Notes: generated by a model from the letters alone, not told the origin. Counted from the stretch's first letter, positions 27,908-36,502 are shown. The stretch: 64,000 nt of DNA from Aquamicrobium zhengzhouense (GCF_016124105.1 NZ_JADGMQ010000001.1:186001-250000), one strand, 5' to 3'. Translations and numbers: made by a program.

Positions 27908-29140
27908 GTGGAAGCCACTAACCAGATAATACAGGGTGCAGCGGATAGCGCAGGAGAGCTTGCCAGCAGCCGAATGGGCGATCTCAAGGCCGTTGCACCG
28001 AAGACGCATGCTCGGACGGTGCAACTTATCGAACTCGCGAAGAACGGGCTGCCGCAGATGCACGACGGCGGCTTTTTTGCCCATACAGTTCGAAAGATTG
28101 ACGACAGAGCGCAAAGTGGCGTTCGCGCCGAAGGTGACAGTCTGCGCTATGCTGCGAATGTCGCCTTAGGGCTGTCTTACGTCGATGAAGAGACACAGCA
28201 CCGCGTGTTAGGCGGTCGATCTGCGCCCGATCTGGCCATCCAGTGCGCAGAACGCGCCATGAGTTCATCAGATGCTGGGGCGATCGCTTTGTCGGCCTGG
28301 ACTGCAGCGGAAGCTGCCGATCACTTCGCGTCGGATCTTTTTGATCATCTCGTCGCCTTGCTCGAGTCGCGCCAGCCGATAGACACCGTTGACTGCTCCT
28401 GGACGTTGATCGCTGCCGTGGCGGGCGCTCCGTTAGGTGATACGAGAACGCTGACGAGGCTTACACGGGATCGTCTTCTCAAGGGGCAGGGACCCCATGG
28501 GCTCTTCCCTCACCACCTGCCGCAATCGGCCAGCGGACGCTGGCGCGCTCATATCGGCTGCTTCGCCGACCAGGTCTATTCGACCCAAGGTCTTTCTCGT
28601 CTTTCGATGTTAACGCATGACCCTGAAGCACTGGCAGCTGCGAATGCGAGTGGCGGCGCGATTTGTCGGCTTCAAGGGCCGCAGGGCCAATGGTGGTGGC
28701 ACTATGACACCCGCAACGGAACGGTCGTTGAGGGCTATCCAGTCTACAGCGTCCACCAGCACGCGATGGGTCCAATGGCGCTGCTTGATCTGCGCGAGGC
28801 TGGCGGAACCGACCACATGGAGGCGATCGCAAAGGGCATAGACTGGCTCGATGGTCCCAATGAGGCCGGCCAGTCTCTTGTGTGCGAGGCAAACAATGTG
28901 GTTTGGCGGAAAGTCGCGCGCCATGAGCCCAAGAAGCTGGTACGCGCGATTTCAGCTGCTACCACCGCGGCTGCTCCCGGCCTCAAGGTGCCGGGCCTAG
29001 ACAGCGTCTTCCGCCCAGGTCGCATCGACTACGAGTGCCGTCCATACGAACTTGGGTGGCTGCTCTTCGCATGGCTGTCGGACGGAATGAAGGGCAGGCT
29101 GGCACGGACACAGCCGACGGGTGGGGAGCGCTCAGCATGA
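27908..29140 (+). CDS. Unrecognised EPS-locus protein, probable alpha/alpha-toroid fold
   Basis: I do not recognise a named family. The 410 residues show repeated helix pairs with aromatic and Gly-rich turns (WTAAEAADHFA, GLFPHHLPQS, HIGCFADQVYSTQGLSRL, QWWWHYDTRNG, GYPVYSVHQHAMGPMALLDL, GIDWLDGPNEAG). These resemble alpha/alpha-barrel glycosidases, lyases and terpene-cyclase-like toroids. Conserved-looking His, Asp and Trp residues cluster in the middle, suggesting a sugar-binding cleft. No signal peptide or membrane helix. It overlaps the WecG-like gene by four bases, so it is part of EPS synthesis or editing. The GTG start is tentative; ATG 27974 is possible. Confidence 0.6.
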   Translation: MEATNQIIQGAADSAGELASSRMGDLKAVAPKTHARTVQLIELAKNGLPQMHDGGFFAHTVRKIDDRAQSGVRAEGDSLRYAANVALGLSYVDEETQHRVLGGRSAPDLAIQCAERAMSSSDAGAIALSAWTAAEAADHFASDLFDHLVALLESRQPIDTVDCSWTLIAAVAGAPLGDTRTLTRLTRDRLLKGQGPHGLFPHHLPQSASGRWRAHIGCFADQVYSTQGLSRLSMLTHDPEALAAANASGGAICRLQGPQGQWWWHYDTRNGTVVEGYPVYSVHQHAMGPMALLDLREAGGTDHMEAIAKGIDWLDGPNEAGQSLVCEANNVVWRKVARHEPKKLVRAISAATTAAAPGLKVPGLDSVFRPGRIDYECRPYELGWLLFAWLSDGMKGRLARTQPTGGERSA

Positions 29141-29946
29141 ATGTGCAGCCGCGCCACGACCGTAGGCTCCTGTTCGGCTTCCAGCTTGATCCGCTAACGC
29201 TGGATGAGGTCGTGCGGCGATGTTCCGTCGCGATTGCTCTGCGGCAGCCGATGCTGATCGGCGTGCTGAACGCAGCCAAGATCGTCAAGGCGCGTCGTGA
29301 CGACCTGCTTTTGCACTCCCTCCTCGACTGCAACTTGCTCCTCGCGGACGGACAGGCTGTCGTCTGGGCCAGTCGTTTGCTCAAGCGGCCGCTTCCTGAG
29401 CGGGTAGCCGGGATTGATCTCTTCGAGAAGCTACTTGCCTTGGCGGACAGGGAAGAACGCTCGATCTATCTCCTCGGCGCAAAGCCGGAGGTCCTGGGGG
29501 CGGTGAAAGAGGCAGTGAGACAACGATTTCCCGGCGCAAGGATCGCTGGCAGCCATCACGGCTACTTTGCCGAAGACGACAGCGAAGAGATCGCGCGCGA
29601 AATTGGTGCGTCGGACGCGGACATGCTGTTCCTTGGCATGACCTCGCCGCGCAAGGAGATATTCGTCGCCAAGTTTGGCCCGGCCCTCAATGTCTCCGTT
29701 GTCCATGGCGTGGGTGGATCCTTCGATATCATGGCGGGTCAGACGAAGCGGGCTCCGGTGGCCTGGCAACGAGCCGGAATGGAGTGGGCGTACAGGGTGG
29801 TCCAGGAGCCCCGACGGATGTGGTGGCGCTATCTCAGCACCAACACCAGCTTCATTCTTCTGACGATCGGCGAATTGTTGCGACCTGCTCACCCTTTCGA
29901 GGGAGCAGGCTCAGGCAGCGCAGCATCAGGCATCAGGCACATCTAG
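29137..29946 (+). CDS. WecG/TagA/CpsF family glycosyltransferase
   Basis: A 269-residue transferase of family GT26. Signatures are LNAAKIVKARRD near residue 45, LLADGQAVVWASRLL around residue 70, ERVAGIDLFEKL, and FLGMTSPRKEIF with VVHGVGGSFDIMAG towards the end. Members add ManNAcA or a related amino sugar to the lipid-linked acceptor. The start at 29137 overlaps the previous stop by ATGA and fits the family N-terminus. The next gene makes a UDP-amino-uronic acid, the likely donor. Confidence 0.88.
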   Translation: MNVQPRHDRRLLFGFQLDPLTLDEVVRRCSVAIALRQPMLIGVLNAAKIVKARRDDLLLHSLLDCNLLLADGQAVVWASRLLKRPLPERVAGIDLFEKLLALADREERSIYLLGAKPEVLGAVKEAVRQRFPGARIAGSHHGYFAEDDSEEIAREIGASDADMLFLGMTSPRKEIFVAKFGPALNVSVVHGVGGSFDIMAGQTKRAPVAWQRAGMEWAYRVVQEPRRMWWRYLSTNTSFILLTIGELLRPAHPFEGAGSGSAASGIRHI

Positions 29947-29957
29947 GACCTATCGTC

Positions 29958-31214
29958 ATGGACGAAAAATTTACGGGCAAGGTCGCAATCATCGGCCTTG
30001 GGTATATCGGGCTGCCCACAGCAGTGGCTCTTGCCACGCGTGGTATTGATGTCATCGGCGTCGACCTGAACCCCTCGATTGTTCAGGCGGTTTCCCGGGG
30101 CGAAGTCCCCTTCGCCGAACCTGATCTGGCTGTAGCGGTAAGCGGTGCCGTCGCGATGGGGCGGCTGGTCGCGACAACGGAGGTGCCCGAAGCGGATGCG
30201 TATATTATCGCGGTCCCGACTCCCTTCACGGCCGAGCGGACGGCAGACCTTTCCTACGTTGAATCTGCGTCACGGCAGATCGCTCCCAAGCTTCGGCGAG
30301 GGGCGGTGGTGGTTCTGGAATCAACCTCGCCGCCTGGAACAACTGACAAGGTTAAAGGCTGGATCGGGGAGATGAGGCCCGACCTCAAGCTTCCCCACGA
30401 TACGGAGCCCCAGCCCGATATCCATCTGGTACATTGTCCGGAACGGGTGCTTCCTGGCCGCATCATGATCGAAATGATCACGAACGATCGCATCATCGGC
30501 GGCATCACGCCCCGCTGCGCGCAAAAGGCTGCGGCGATCTATCGGGTGTTCGCCCAGGGCGAGATCCTGCTCACCGATGCGGCGAGCGCGGAGATGGCAA
30601 AGCTCGTTGAGAACGCGTATCGCGACGTCAACATCGCATTTGCAAATGAGATCTCTCTCATCAGCGAGTATCTTCACATCGATGTTTGGGAGGTCATCCG
30701 CCTGGCCAATCGCCATCCGCGAGTGAACATCCTCAGCCCAGGCCCGGGAGTGGGCGGGCATTGCATCCCAGTGGACCCTTGGTTCATCGTCGCCGCGGCG
30801 CCCGAGCTCTCACCACTTCTGAAGACTGCGCGCGAGGTAAATGATGGAAGGCCGAACCACGTTGCCGAACAAGTTATCGCCAAGGCCCAGCGCTTCCGTG
30901 CGCCATCGATTGCGTGTCTCGGTTTGACGTTCAAGGCCAATGTCGACGACATTCGAGAGAGCCCTGCGGTTGAGGTCGTCAGCCTGATCGCCAAGGGGTT
31001 GCCCGACGTAGAGATATCAGCGTGCGATCCCTACGTCTCGGAACTGCCACCGTTGCTCGGCTCTTATGAGAACCTGCGGTTGAAGAACGCCGTTCAGGCC
31101 GTCGATGAGGCAGACATCGTGGTACTGCTCGTCGAGCATGAACCGTTCAAGGCGATGAGACATACCCGGCTCGGCGGCAAGGTTGTCTACGACACGCGCG
31201 GCGTCTGGCGTTAG
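29958..31214 (+). CDS. wecC: UDP-N-acetyl-D-mannosamine dehydrogenase (WecC-like)
   Basis: A 418-residue UDP-sugar dehydrogenase. GLGYIGLPTA near residue 13 binds NAD; HCPERVLPGRI...IGG is the WecC version of the substrate loop; GPGVGGHCIPVDPWF holds the catalytic Cys; VDDIRESPAVE is in the C-terminal domain. It oxidises UDP-ManNAc (or UDP-GlcNAc, if it acts like WbpA) to the uronic acid with two NAD. ATG 29958 lies 11 bases after the WecG-like gene. A WbpA-like role would supply the WbpB/E/D set at 20-23 kb, which otherwise lacks its first enzyme here. Confidence 0.87.
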   Translation: MDEKFTGKVAIIGLGYIGLPTAVALATRGIDVIGVDLNPSIVQAVSRGEVPFAEPDLAVAVSGAVAMGRLVATTEVPEADAYIIAVPTPFTAERTADLSYVESASRQIAPKLRRGAVVVLESTSPPGTTDKVKGWIGEMRPDLKLPHDTEPQPDIHLVHCPERVLPGRIMIEMITNDRIIGGITPRCAQKAAAIYRVFAQGEILLTDAASAEMAKLVENAYRDVNIAFANEISLISEYLHIDVWEVIRLANRHPRVNILSPGPGVGGHCIPVDPWFIVAAAPELSPLLKTAREVNDGRPNHVAEQVIAKAQRFRAPSIACLGLTFKANVDDIRESPAVEVVSLIAKGLPDVEISACDPYVSELPPLLGSYENLRLKNAVQAVDEADIVVLLVEHEPFKAMRHTRLGGKVVYDTRGVWR

Positions 31215-31228
31215 AAGAAAATGCAAAT

Positions 31229-31258
31229 GAGCGGTGCCGATACATCTCGGCACCGCTC
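31229..31258. terminator. Strong hairpin between convergent wecC and ATPase genes
   Basis: Two perfect 12-base arms (GAGCGGTGCCGA / TCGGCACCGCTC) with loop TACATC, followed by TAGATTGTTT on the plus strand and preceded by TTTTCTT on the minus strand sense. It fits a bidirectional intrinsic terminator. Confidence 0.85.
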
Positions 31259-31297
31259 TAGATTGTTTCCCCGACGCTCATTCTACGCGTGCTTCTT

Positions 31298-32215
31298 TCA
31301 GCCTTCGGGCCGGGGAACGAGCGCTCGAATGCCGCGCTCTTCAATGACCTGCTCGACGAGGTCATTGGCGACGACGGTGCGTCCTTCGGCGAACGCGTAA
31401 ACCAACGCGTAGTCGCAGATCTGATTGATCACCCGCGGCAGGCCGCCGCTTGATGAGGCGACCAGATCGCACGCACCAGGGGTGAAGATCCAGGATCTGG
31501 CGCCGGCTGTAGCAAGACGATGCGTGATATAGGGGCGTACCGCCTCGGCAGGCATGCCCGGCAGATGGTGCTTGGCCGACACACGCTGCGCGAATTGCAG
31601 CAGCCTGGGGCGGGCCAGCATGTCGTTCAGCTCAGGCTGCCCAACCAGAAGGATCTGCAGCATCTCAACGTTTCCGCCGTTAAGATTGGAAAAGCACCGG
31701 AGCTCCTCGAGCATCTTTTCCGACAGGTTCTGTGCTTCATCGAACACCAACAAGGTGCGGTTTCCGGCTTCGGTCTGCCGCCTCAGATATTCTTCGAACC
31801 GCGAAAACCTTTTGACGTATGACATCGGGCCATCAGCCTGGTCACCGAGTGCACGCAGTATCCATTGCAGGATTTGCCCGCGATGTCCGTGAGCGTTGGA
31901 TACAAGGCCGACGTGCAAATTGTCGGGTGCCGATGAGAGAAGATGTCTTACAAGCGTCGTTTTTCCGGCGCCGATTTCACCCGTGATGACGATGATGGGG
32001 GCAAAGCTGGCGAGCCCGTATTCCAGCATGGCGTAGGCACGGGCGTGGGCGTCGGACCAGAAAAGGTAGGCCGGGTCCGGCTGCAGGCTGAAAGGGCGCT
32101 CTGTCAGGCCGAAATGCTGCAGGTACAAGCCGCCGGCCGGCTTCGCGGTCGGCTTGTCGGCCTCCGGTACTCCACCTGCAGTTCCATTTTCGTCGGTCAG
32201 GATCGGAACCACCAT
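31298..32215 (-). CDS. ExeA/GspA-like AAA+ ATPase (EPS-locus, XrtA-associated type)
   Basis: A 305-residue AAA+ protein. Near residue 30 FGLTERPFSLQPDPAYLF is the family's opening; Walker A is GEIGAGKTT, Walker B LLVFDEAQNLS, sensor 1 LVGQPEL, and the arginine region follows in RLLQFAQRV. Such ATPases sit in the secretion/EPS loci that also carry tyrosine kinases and chain-length proteins. It starts at the last base of the kinase stop. The first 26 residues are a Pro/Ala-rich extension. Confidence 0.83.
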   Translation of the reverse strand: MVVPILTDENGTAGGVPEADKPTAKPAGGLYLQHFGLTERPFSLQPDPAYLFWSDAHARAYAMLEYGLASFAPIIVITGEIGAGKTTLVRHLLSSAPDNLHVGLVSNAHGHRGQILQWILRALGDQADGPMSYVKRFSRFEEYLRRQTEAGNRTLLVFDEAQNLSEKMLEELRCFSNLNGGNVEMLQILLVGQPELNDMLARPRLLQFAQRVSAKHHLPGMPAEAVRPYITHRLATAGARSWIFTPGACDLVASSSGGLPRVINQICDYALVYAFAEGRTVVANDLVEQVIEERGIRALVPRPEG

Positions 32216-33057
32216 CAGCCCCCATACCCGTATGCCGAGGTATGTGGCGCATGCCGTGACTTGTTGAGGATCGCGCCGAGGAAGTTCGTTTTGGAGATCA
32301 GTTCGTATTCGCAGCCCTCGACTTGCTCAGGTGTATTTTTCTCAGCTTCCACAACGAGGATCGCGCAATCGACATTCGGCAAAAACGCCATGACGTCGTC
32401 GGCCACAAGCATCGGTGGGAGGTCGTAGAGGATCACATCGGGGGCGAGCTGCTGCTTGATATCTCGAACGCACCTGGCCGTGTCGGGGCCCTGTAGAAGC
32501 TCCGCCGGAAAATGAACTGGCCGGCTGTTGACCGCAACTGCGAGGTTTTCTCGAACACGCCGGAATGCTTGGTGGACGCTACGGGAGCCTCGGATGAAAT
32601 CCTCGATCGGAGAGGATCCGTACGCTCCTAGTGTCGACGCAATAGACGGACAGCGCAGGTCGAAATCCACCACTGCGGTTCGGCAATCCTGCCGGCTCGA
32701 TAAGCTGAAGGCCAGGTTGAGGGCGACAGACGATTTTCCTCCGCCGGCGGTTGGAGATGTGATCGCGACGGAGGTCCAGTCGTTCTGCCGCAGCTTCTGC
32801 AGTATTCGCGTTCTCAGAATGTCAAATGCGGATGAGGCCGGGTTGTGCTTGTCTACGGCGACTATTCGGTGTTGCTCAAGGATTGCTGCCTCCGGTTCTA
32901 TCAGTGGTAGTGTGTCCCAGACGGTTCCTCGTGCTGGTTTAAGTGGAGCTACGGGCTCGCTTGGCCGTGCCGAGGCGTAGCTCGCGCCGGCTTTCTGCAT
33001 TGCTGTACGAATATGCTCCATAGGCACGATACGCGTCTCGTGGTCTTCCTGATGCAT
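32215..33057 (-). CDS. CpsD/BY-kinase-like ATPase for EPS chain length control
   Basis: A 280-residue cytoplasmic P-loop protein. Walker A is SPTAGGGKSS, Walker A' is VVDFDLRCPS, and Walker B is ILYDLPPML. These define the bacterial tyrosine-kinase (Wzc-C/CpsD) family. The tail has only two tyrosines (AYGYGG), fewer than the Tyr cluster of most BY-kinases. It lies 20 bases after the chain-length protein gene, as a split form of Wzc, and next to the AAA+ gene. Whether it phosphorylates tyrosine cannot be read from sequence. Confidence 0.83.
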   Translation of the reverse strand: MHQEDHETRIVPMEHIRTAMQKAGASYASARPSEPVAPLKPARGTVWDTLPLIEPEAAILEQHRIVAVDKHNPASSAFDILRTRILQKLRQNDWTSVAITSPTAGGGKSSVALNLAFSLSSRQDCRTAVVDFDLRCPSIASTLGAYGSSPIEDFIRGSRSVHQAFRRVRENLAVAVNSRPVHFPAELLQGPDTARCVRDIKQQLAPDVILYDLPPMLVADDVMAFLPNVDCAILVVEAEKNTPEQVEGCEYELISKTNFLGAILNKSRHAPHTSAYGYGG

Positions 33058-33077
33058 GTGCTGTGCCTTTGTCGGCT

Positions 33078-34721
33078 TTACATAAGTCTGCTTGAATCAA
33101 GGCTTTCGATGATGTTCTCGAACGTCGCAGCAAGAGGTTCGCGGAAATGGTGGATGGTTGCCGCGATCGCCATCAGCGCGCAAATTGCTGCCGTCAAACT
33201 TACCGAGAGATGAAGCTGCCGGCGCTGTTGTTCGCCAGGGGTCCATATGTAAGGTACTGTACCCAGCAGGGGCTCCTCAAGAATATCACCCAGATCCGTG
33301 GGTCTACGAACCGTTCGGTTCATCAATTCGAGCGCGATGACCGCGCCCATGGCGAGGAAGATGCCCATGGCGACACCCATGCCAGCGATACGCTTTCGGT
33401 TGGGGCTAACGCGGCTTTCGGGTGGGGTGGCAGGCTCTACCAGAGTAAACCTGCCTGCTTTGGCGCGGATTTCTATCTGCTCGCCTGTCGAGGCTTCAGC
33501 AAGCTTGGCTACGGCGTTGGTGTATTGCGCCTGAATGTTGGCGCGATGGCGCTCCAACCCATTCAAGGTTGTCTCGTTCTGAGGCGTCGCTTCAATGGTG
33601 CGCGCCAGATCGCCCAGGTTCTTCGTGATTGACGTTTTTTCGCGTTCAATGAAGGCGAGACGTTCATCAATGTCCGACAACTGCAAGTCGAGATCGGACA
33701 TAACGCCGTCGCTCTTGTGCGCGGACTGGCTCTTCTGCACTTCGTCCTGCAGTCCCACAATCCGTGCCCGCAGTGCGACGATCTTGGGGCTGTCTTCCGA
33801 GAAAATGGAAAGCTGCTCTGAAAGCGACCGTTTCAGATCCCTGAGCATTTCCTGCTCCAGCGAGACGGGTCCGTTGCTCGTGACCTGCCCGGTGGTCTCG
33901 AATATCCTGACCAGGTTGGTTCGCCGTACGCGAAGTGACGATTCTTCGCGCTCCAAAAGCAGCATTCGCTCTTGAAGGTTGCTTAACTGGTTGCGCCTGA
34001 ACTCAACGCTGTCCGGCAAGGCGTTGATGTTGGCATTTCGGAATTCGAGAACAGCTTCGTCATGCGCCTCAAGCTCGCGCGCCAGACGCGCAACTTCCTT
34101 GTCAAAGAATTCCAGGGTGTCGCCCGCCTTGCTGGCGCGCATATCCATGTTCTTCTCAAGGATGATAGAAACGAGCTCGTTTACCACCCGCGCTGACAAT
34201 TCGGGTTCCCGGGCCTGAAATGAGACGCTGAATATCGTTGCACCCTGGGTGTCGGCAGGTACCAGCGCGAATTCCGTGCGAGCGCGCAGGTTTTCTACGA
34301 TCTCGCCTTCCGACAATCTGGCAGCAGCGTCGCCGAAAATGTCGAGCCGCTCTGCGAGTTCCAGGAGATTTTCACGTCTGGTGATTTCCTGCTGGATGAT
34401 CTGCAACTGCTCAAGCGGATGCGTTTGAACCGTCGGCTTCGCCATCTCGGCCGGGATCTGCGGCGGCTCAACGAGGATCTTTGCGCTGGCGCCGTACACT
34501 GTCGGCATAAGATAGGCGATGGTTAGGGCAATTCCCGCGACGACGATGGATATTCCGAGGATGTGCGGCAACCGCGAAAGGAGAATCGAGAAATAGAAGC
34601 GAATGTCACTGTCAGTCATTACGTTGCCTGTCGTCATTCGCGGCGATGTGCCGGCTGATGCTATTTTCGCAACATCCCTGACTGGAGATAGATCGCCTAT
34701 AGGGGGGGCTGGAGTGTTCAA
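33078..34721 (-). CDS. Polysaccharide chain-length/co-polymerase protein (Wzz/GumC-like)
   Basis: A 547-residue inner-membrane protein. After a 45-residue cytoplasmic lead, a first helix (ILGISIVVAGIALTIAYLMP) is followed by a Wzz domain and a long periplasmic coiled coil (about residues 180-400). Near residue 450 there is the P-x-x-P region VEPATPPESRVSPNRKRI, then a second helix (MGVAMGIFLAMGAVIAL) and, near the end, a third. It controls EPS polymerisation and pairs with the downstream kinase-like protein. The TTG start at 34721 follows a perfect GGAGGTGA. It is 56 bases after the GMC gene. Confidence 0.85.
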   Translation of the reverse strand: MNTPAPPIGDLSPVRDVAKIASAGTSPRMTTGNVMTDSDIRFYFSILLSRLPHILGISIVVAGIALTIAYLMPTVYGASAKILVEPPQIPAEMAKPTVQTHPLEQLQIIQQEITRRENLLELAERLDIFGDAAARLSEGEIVENLRARTEFALVPADTQGATIFSVSFQAREPELSARVVNELVSIILEKNMDMRASKAGDTLEFFDKEVARLARELEAHDEAVLEFRNANINALPDSVEFRRNQLSNLQERMLLLEREESSLRVRRTNLVRIFETTGQVTSNGPVSLEQEMLRDLKRSLSEQLSIFSEDSPKIVALRARIVGLQDEVQKSQSAHKSDGVMSDLDLQLSDIDERLAFIEREKTSITKNLGDLARTIEATPQNETTLNGLERHRANIQAQYTNAVAKLAEASTGEQIEIRAKAGRFTLVEPATPPESRVSPNRKRIAGMGVAMGIFLAMGAVIALELMNRTVRRPTDLGDILEEPLLGTVPYIWTPGEQQRRQLHLSVSLTAAICALMAIAATIHHFREPLAATFENIIESLDSSRLM

Positions 34722-34777
34722 GCTTCACCTCCAGTTACTCTTTTTGGAGGTTTCCCTTACTCCTCTCGACGCTTAGT

Positions 34778-36400
34778 TCAGGACGCATGGACGGCGAATA
34801 CGGCCTTCTCGTGAGAGTGCTGACGCAGGTATTGGTCCGCCAGCCAGAGAGACAATTTCATGATGGTGAGTGTGGGGTTAGCACTGCCAGCGCTCGGAAA
34901 GACGGAGGCGCTGGCCACCGAGATGTTCGGCACCTCGTGACAGTGAAGGTCTGGCCCCACAACTGACGTGGCCGGATCCGTTCCCATCCGCGTTGAACCA
35001 GAGGGGTGAGCACACGCCTCCGAGATATCTATCAGTGGAACCATCTCTTCTTGCGCCGCAGTTACCCATTCGAGAGGACAGATTTCCTTGAAGCCCGTTA
35101 GCTCCCAATAGCTGTCGATGGCTTTGACAGCTGCACGAAAGGTTCGCTCGTCAGTCGAGTTTGGTCCCCAATCGCAATGGACCCGCGGGGCCCCTAAAGC
35201 ATCGAGAGTGCGGGAGAGCGTGATCCGGTTGTTCCAGCTCGGAAGCTGCTCAACGCAGACCATAAGACGGAAATCGATGTCTGGCGGAACGTAGAGCTGC
35301 TTCCTCACCATTCGCCAGGCTGCGGAGCGGGCAATCAGGCCCATATTGCTGGACAAGCGCATGGTGGCCTTCAGGTCCACTTCGCGGCGCTGGATACCTT
35401 GCGCAATCTGCTTTACGTGAGAGAGGGGACTTTCATCCAGGTCCATAGCGACATAGGCGAACGCGCTACCGACCGCCTCGCGTTCCTGGGCTTTCGGCGC
35501 CAACTCCAGATGAAGATCGCGGCGGGTGCCTTTCACAAAGCGGTAACCGAAGAGCCGGTTCGTGGTGGCTGAATCCTTCCGGTTGATTACGGCAACCTGC
35601 GCCTTCAGGTGATCCTGAAAGTACCGTCCTAGCACGCGACATCGTGAGAATGCCCTTTCACTGGTTTGTCGATTTAATAGAAGCAGCAGGCGTGTCGTCT
35701 CGATGCTTCCGGCTGCGAAAATGAACCGCTCCGCCCGGACGAGGAGCTCTTTGCCGGCCAGACTGCGGGCGCGCACCGCGTTAAGCATCCCGGATTGGCG
35801 ATCTACTTCAAACTCGCAAACCGTTGCGTCCAGCCAAATGTCGATATTGGGAGATCGCTTCAGTTCGTCCTTCAGGAGCGTCGCAATGTTGCAGTTCTTG
35901 AAGCGTGGGCATTTTGCCCAGCGGGGAATGAGCGAGTTCTCGTCTGTTGGGAACTCGTTGGTTGTTGTCCCCGCGTCGCTCAGCAGGTCTTCGTGGGAGC
36001 CGCTGGCGACCTTGAACAGAGCTTCGATTTCGCTCTCATATGCGTCGAGTTCGGCGAGGGGGATGCCCCAGGCGCCCTCCGGCACATGCGACCGGGCCGA
36101 AGTTTCGTGGGGGCTGAGCCGGATCATGCGTCCGCCCCAAAGAGGCGAAGTCCCGCCAAGTCCACGTCGGCGCCCTGTGAGCTGCCGCGTGTACCTCCCC
36201 TCAGGGTTGCCGAACTCATTGAGCTGGTTCGCGTCGTCCGAGCCTTCATCGCCGCCGCTTTCGACCACGATGACTTTCCTTCCCGCTGCGCACAGGCGCC
36301 TGGCAATCAGCAAGCCTGCGATGCCGGCCCCGATGATGCAATAGGGGGCTAGGGCATAGTTCATGGGGCTGGCGTTGGAGTTTATACTAAGTATAGCCAT
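34778..36400 (-). CDS. GMC-family FAD-dependent oxidoreductase
   Basis: A 540-residue flavoenzyme. The FAD motif GAGIAGLLIARRL is near residue 24; GRRRGLGGTSPLWGGRM is the second FAD loop; AAGSIETTRLLL is the GMC signature 2 region; and the C-terminus has HPSGSTRMG and SANPTLTIMKLSLWLAD, which hold the catalytic His and Asn. GMC enzymes oxidise alcohols, often sugars. No twin-arginine or Sec signal is visible, so it should be cytoplasmic. It leads the minus-strand chain-length group. ATG 36400 follows GAGGGCC. Confidence 0.85.
   Translation of the reverse strand: MAILSINSNASPMNYALAPYCIIGAGIAGLLIARRLCAAGRKVIVVESGGDEGSDDANQLNEFGNPEGRYTRQLTGRRRGLGGTSPLWGGRMIRLSPHETSARSHVPEGAWGIPLAELDAYESEIEALFKVASGSHEDLLSDAGTTTNEFPTDENSLIPRWAKCPRFKNCNIATLLKDELKRSPNIDIWLDATVCEFEVDRQSGMLNAVRARSLAGKELLVRAERFIFAAGSIETTRLLLLLNRQTSERAFSRCRVLGRYFQDHLKAQVAVINRKDSATTNRLFGYRFVKGTRRDLHLELAPKAQEREAVGSAFAYVAMDLDESPLSHVKQIAQGIQRREVDLKATMRLSSNMGLIARSAAWRMVRKQLYVPPDIDFRLMVCVEQLPSWNNRITLSRTLDALGAPRVHCDWGPNSTDERTFRAAVKAIDSYWELTGFKEICPLEWVTAAQEEMVPLIDISEACAHPSGSTRMGTDPATSVVGPDLHCHEVPNISVASASVFPSAGSANPTLTIMKLSLWLADQYLRQHSHEKAVFAVHAS
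36383..36395. promoter_or_regulatory. Short inverted repeat at start of GMC gene
   Basis: TATACT-A-AGTATA lies inside the first codons of the GMC oxidoreductase gene. It is A/T-rich and near a likely operator at 36438; it could help regulation but may be chance. Confidence 0.3.
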
Positions 36401-36437
36401 TTAGGCCCTCAAGTTTTTCTCGATGTAAAAATGAGTT

Positions 36438-36453
36438 GACTTTCATGAAAGTC
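36438..36453. promoter_or_regulatory. 16-base perfect palindrome between divergent genes
   Basis: GACTTTCATGAAAGTC is its own reverse complement. It is flanked by TGAGT (36432-36436) and ACTCA (36456-36460), making a longer interrupted dyad. It lies in the 102-base gap between the GMC gene (minus) and the GT2 gene (plus), where both promoters must be. A dimeric regulator site is the likely role. Confidence 0.6.
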
Positions 36454-36502
36454 GCACTCAGCGTGTGATGGTGCAAGTATATTCTTTTGGGTGCTGAAAA
36501 TA

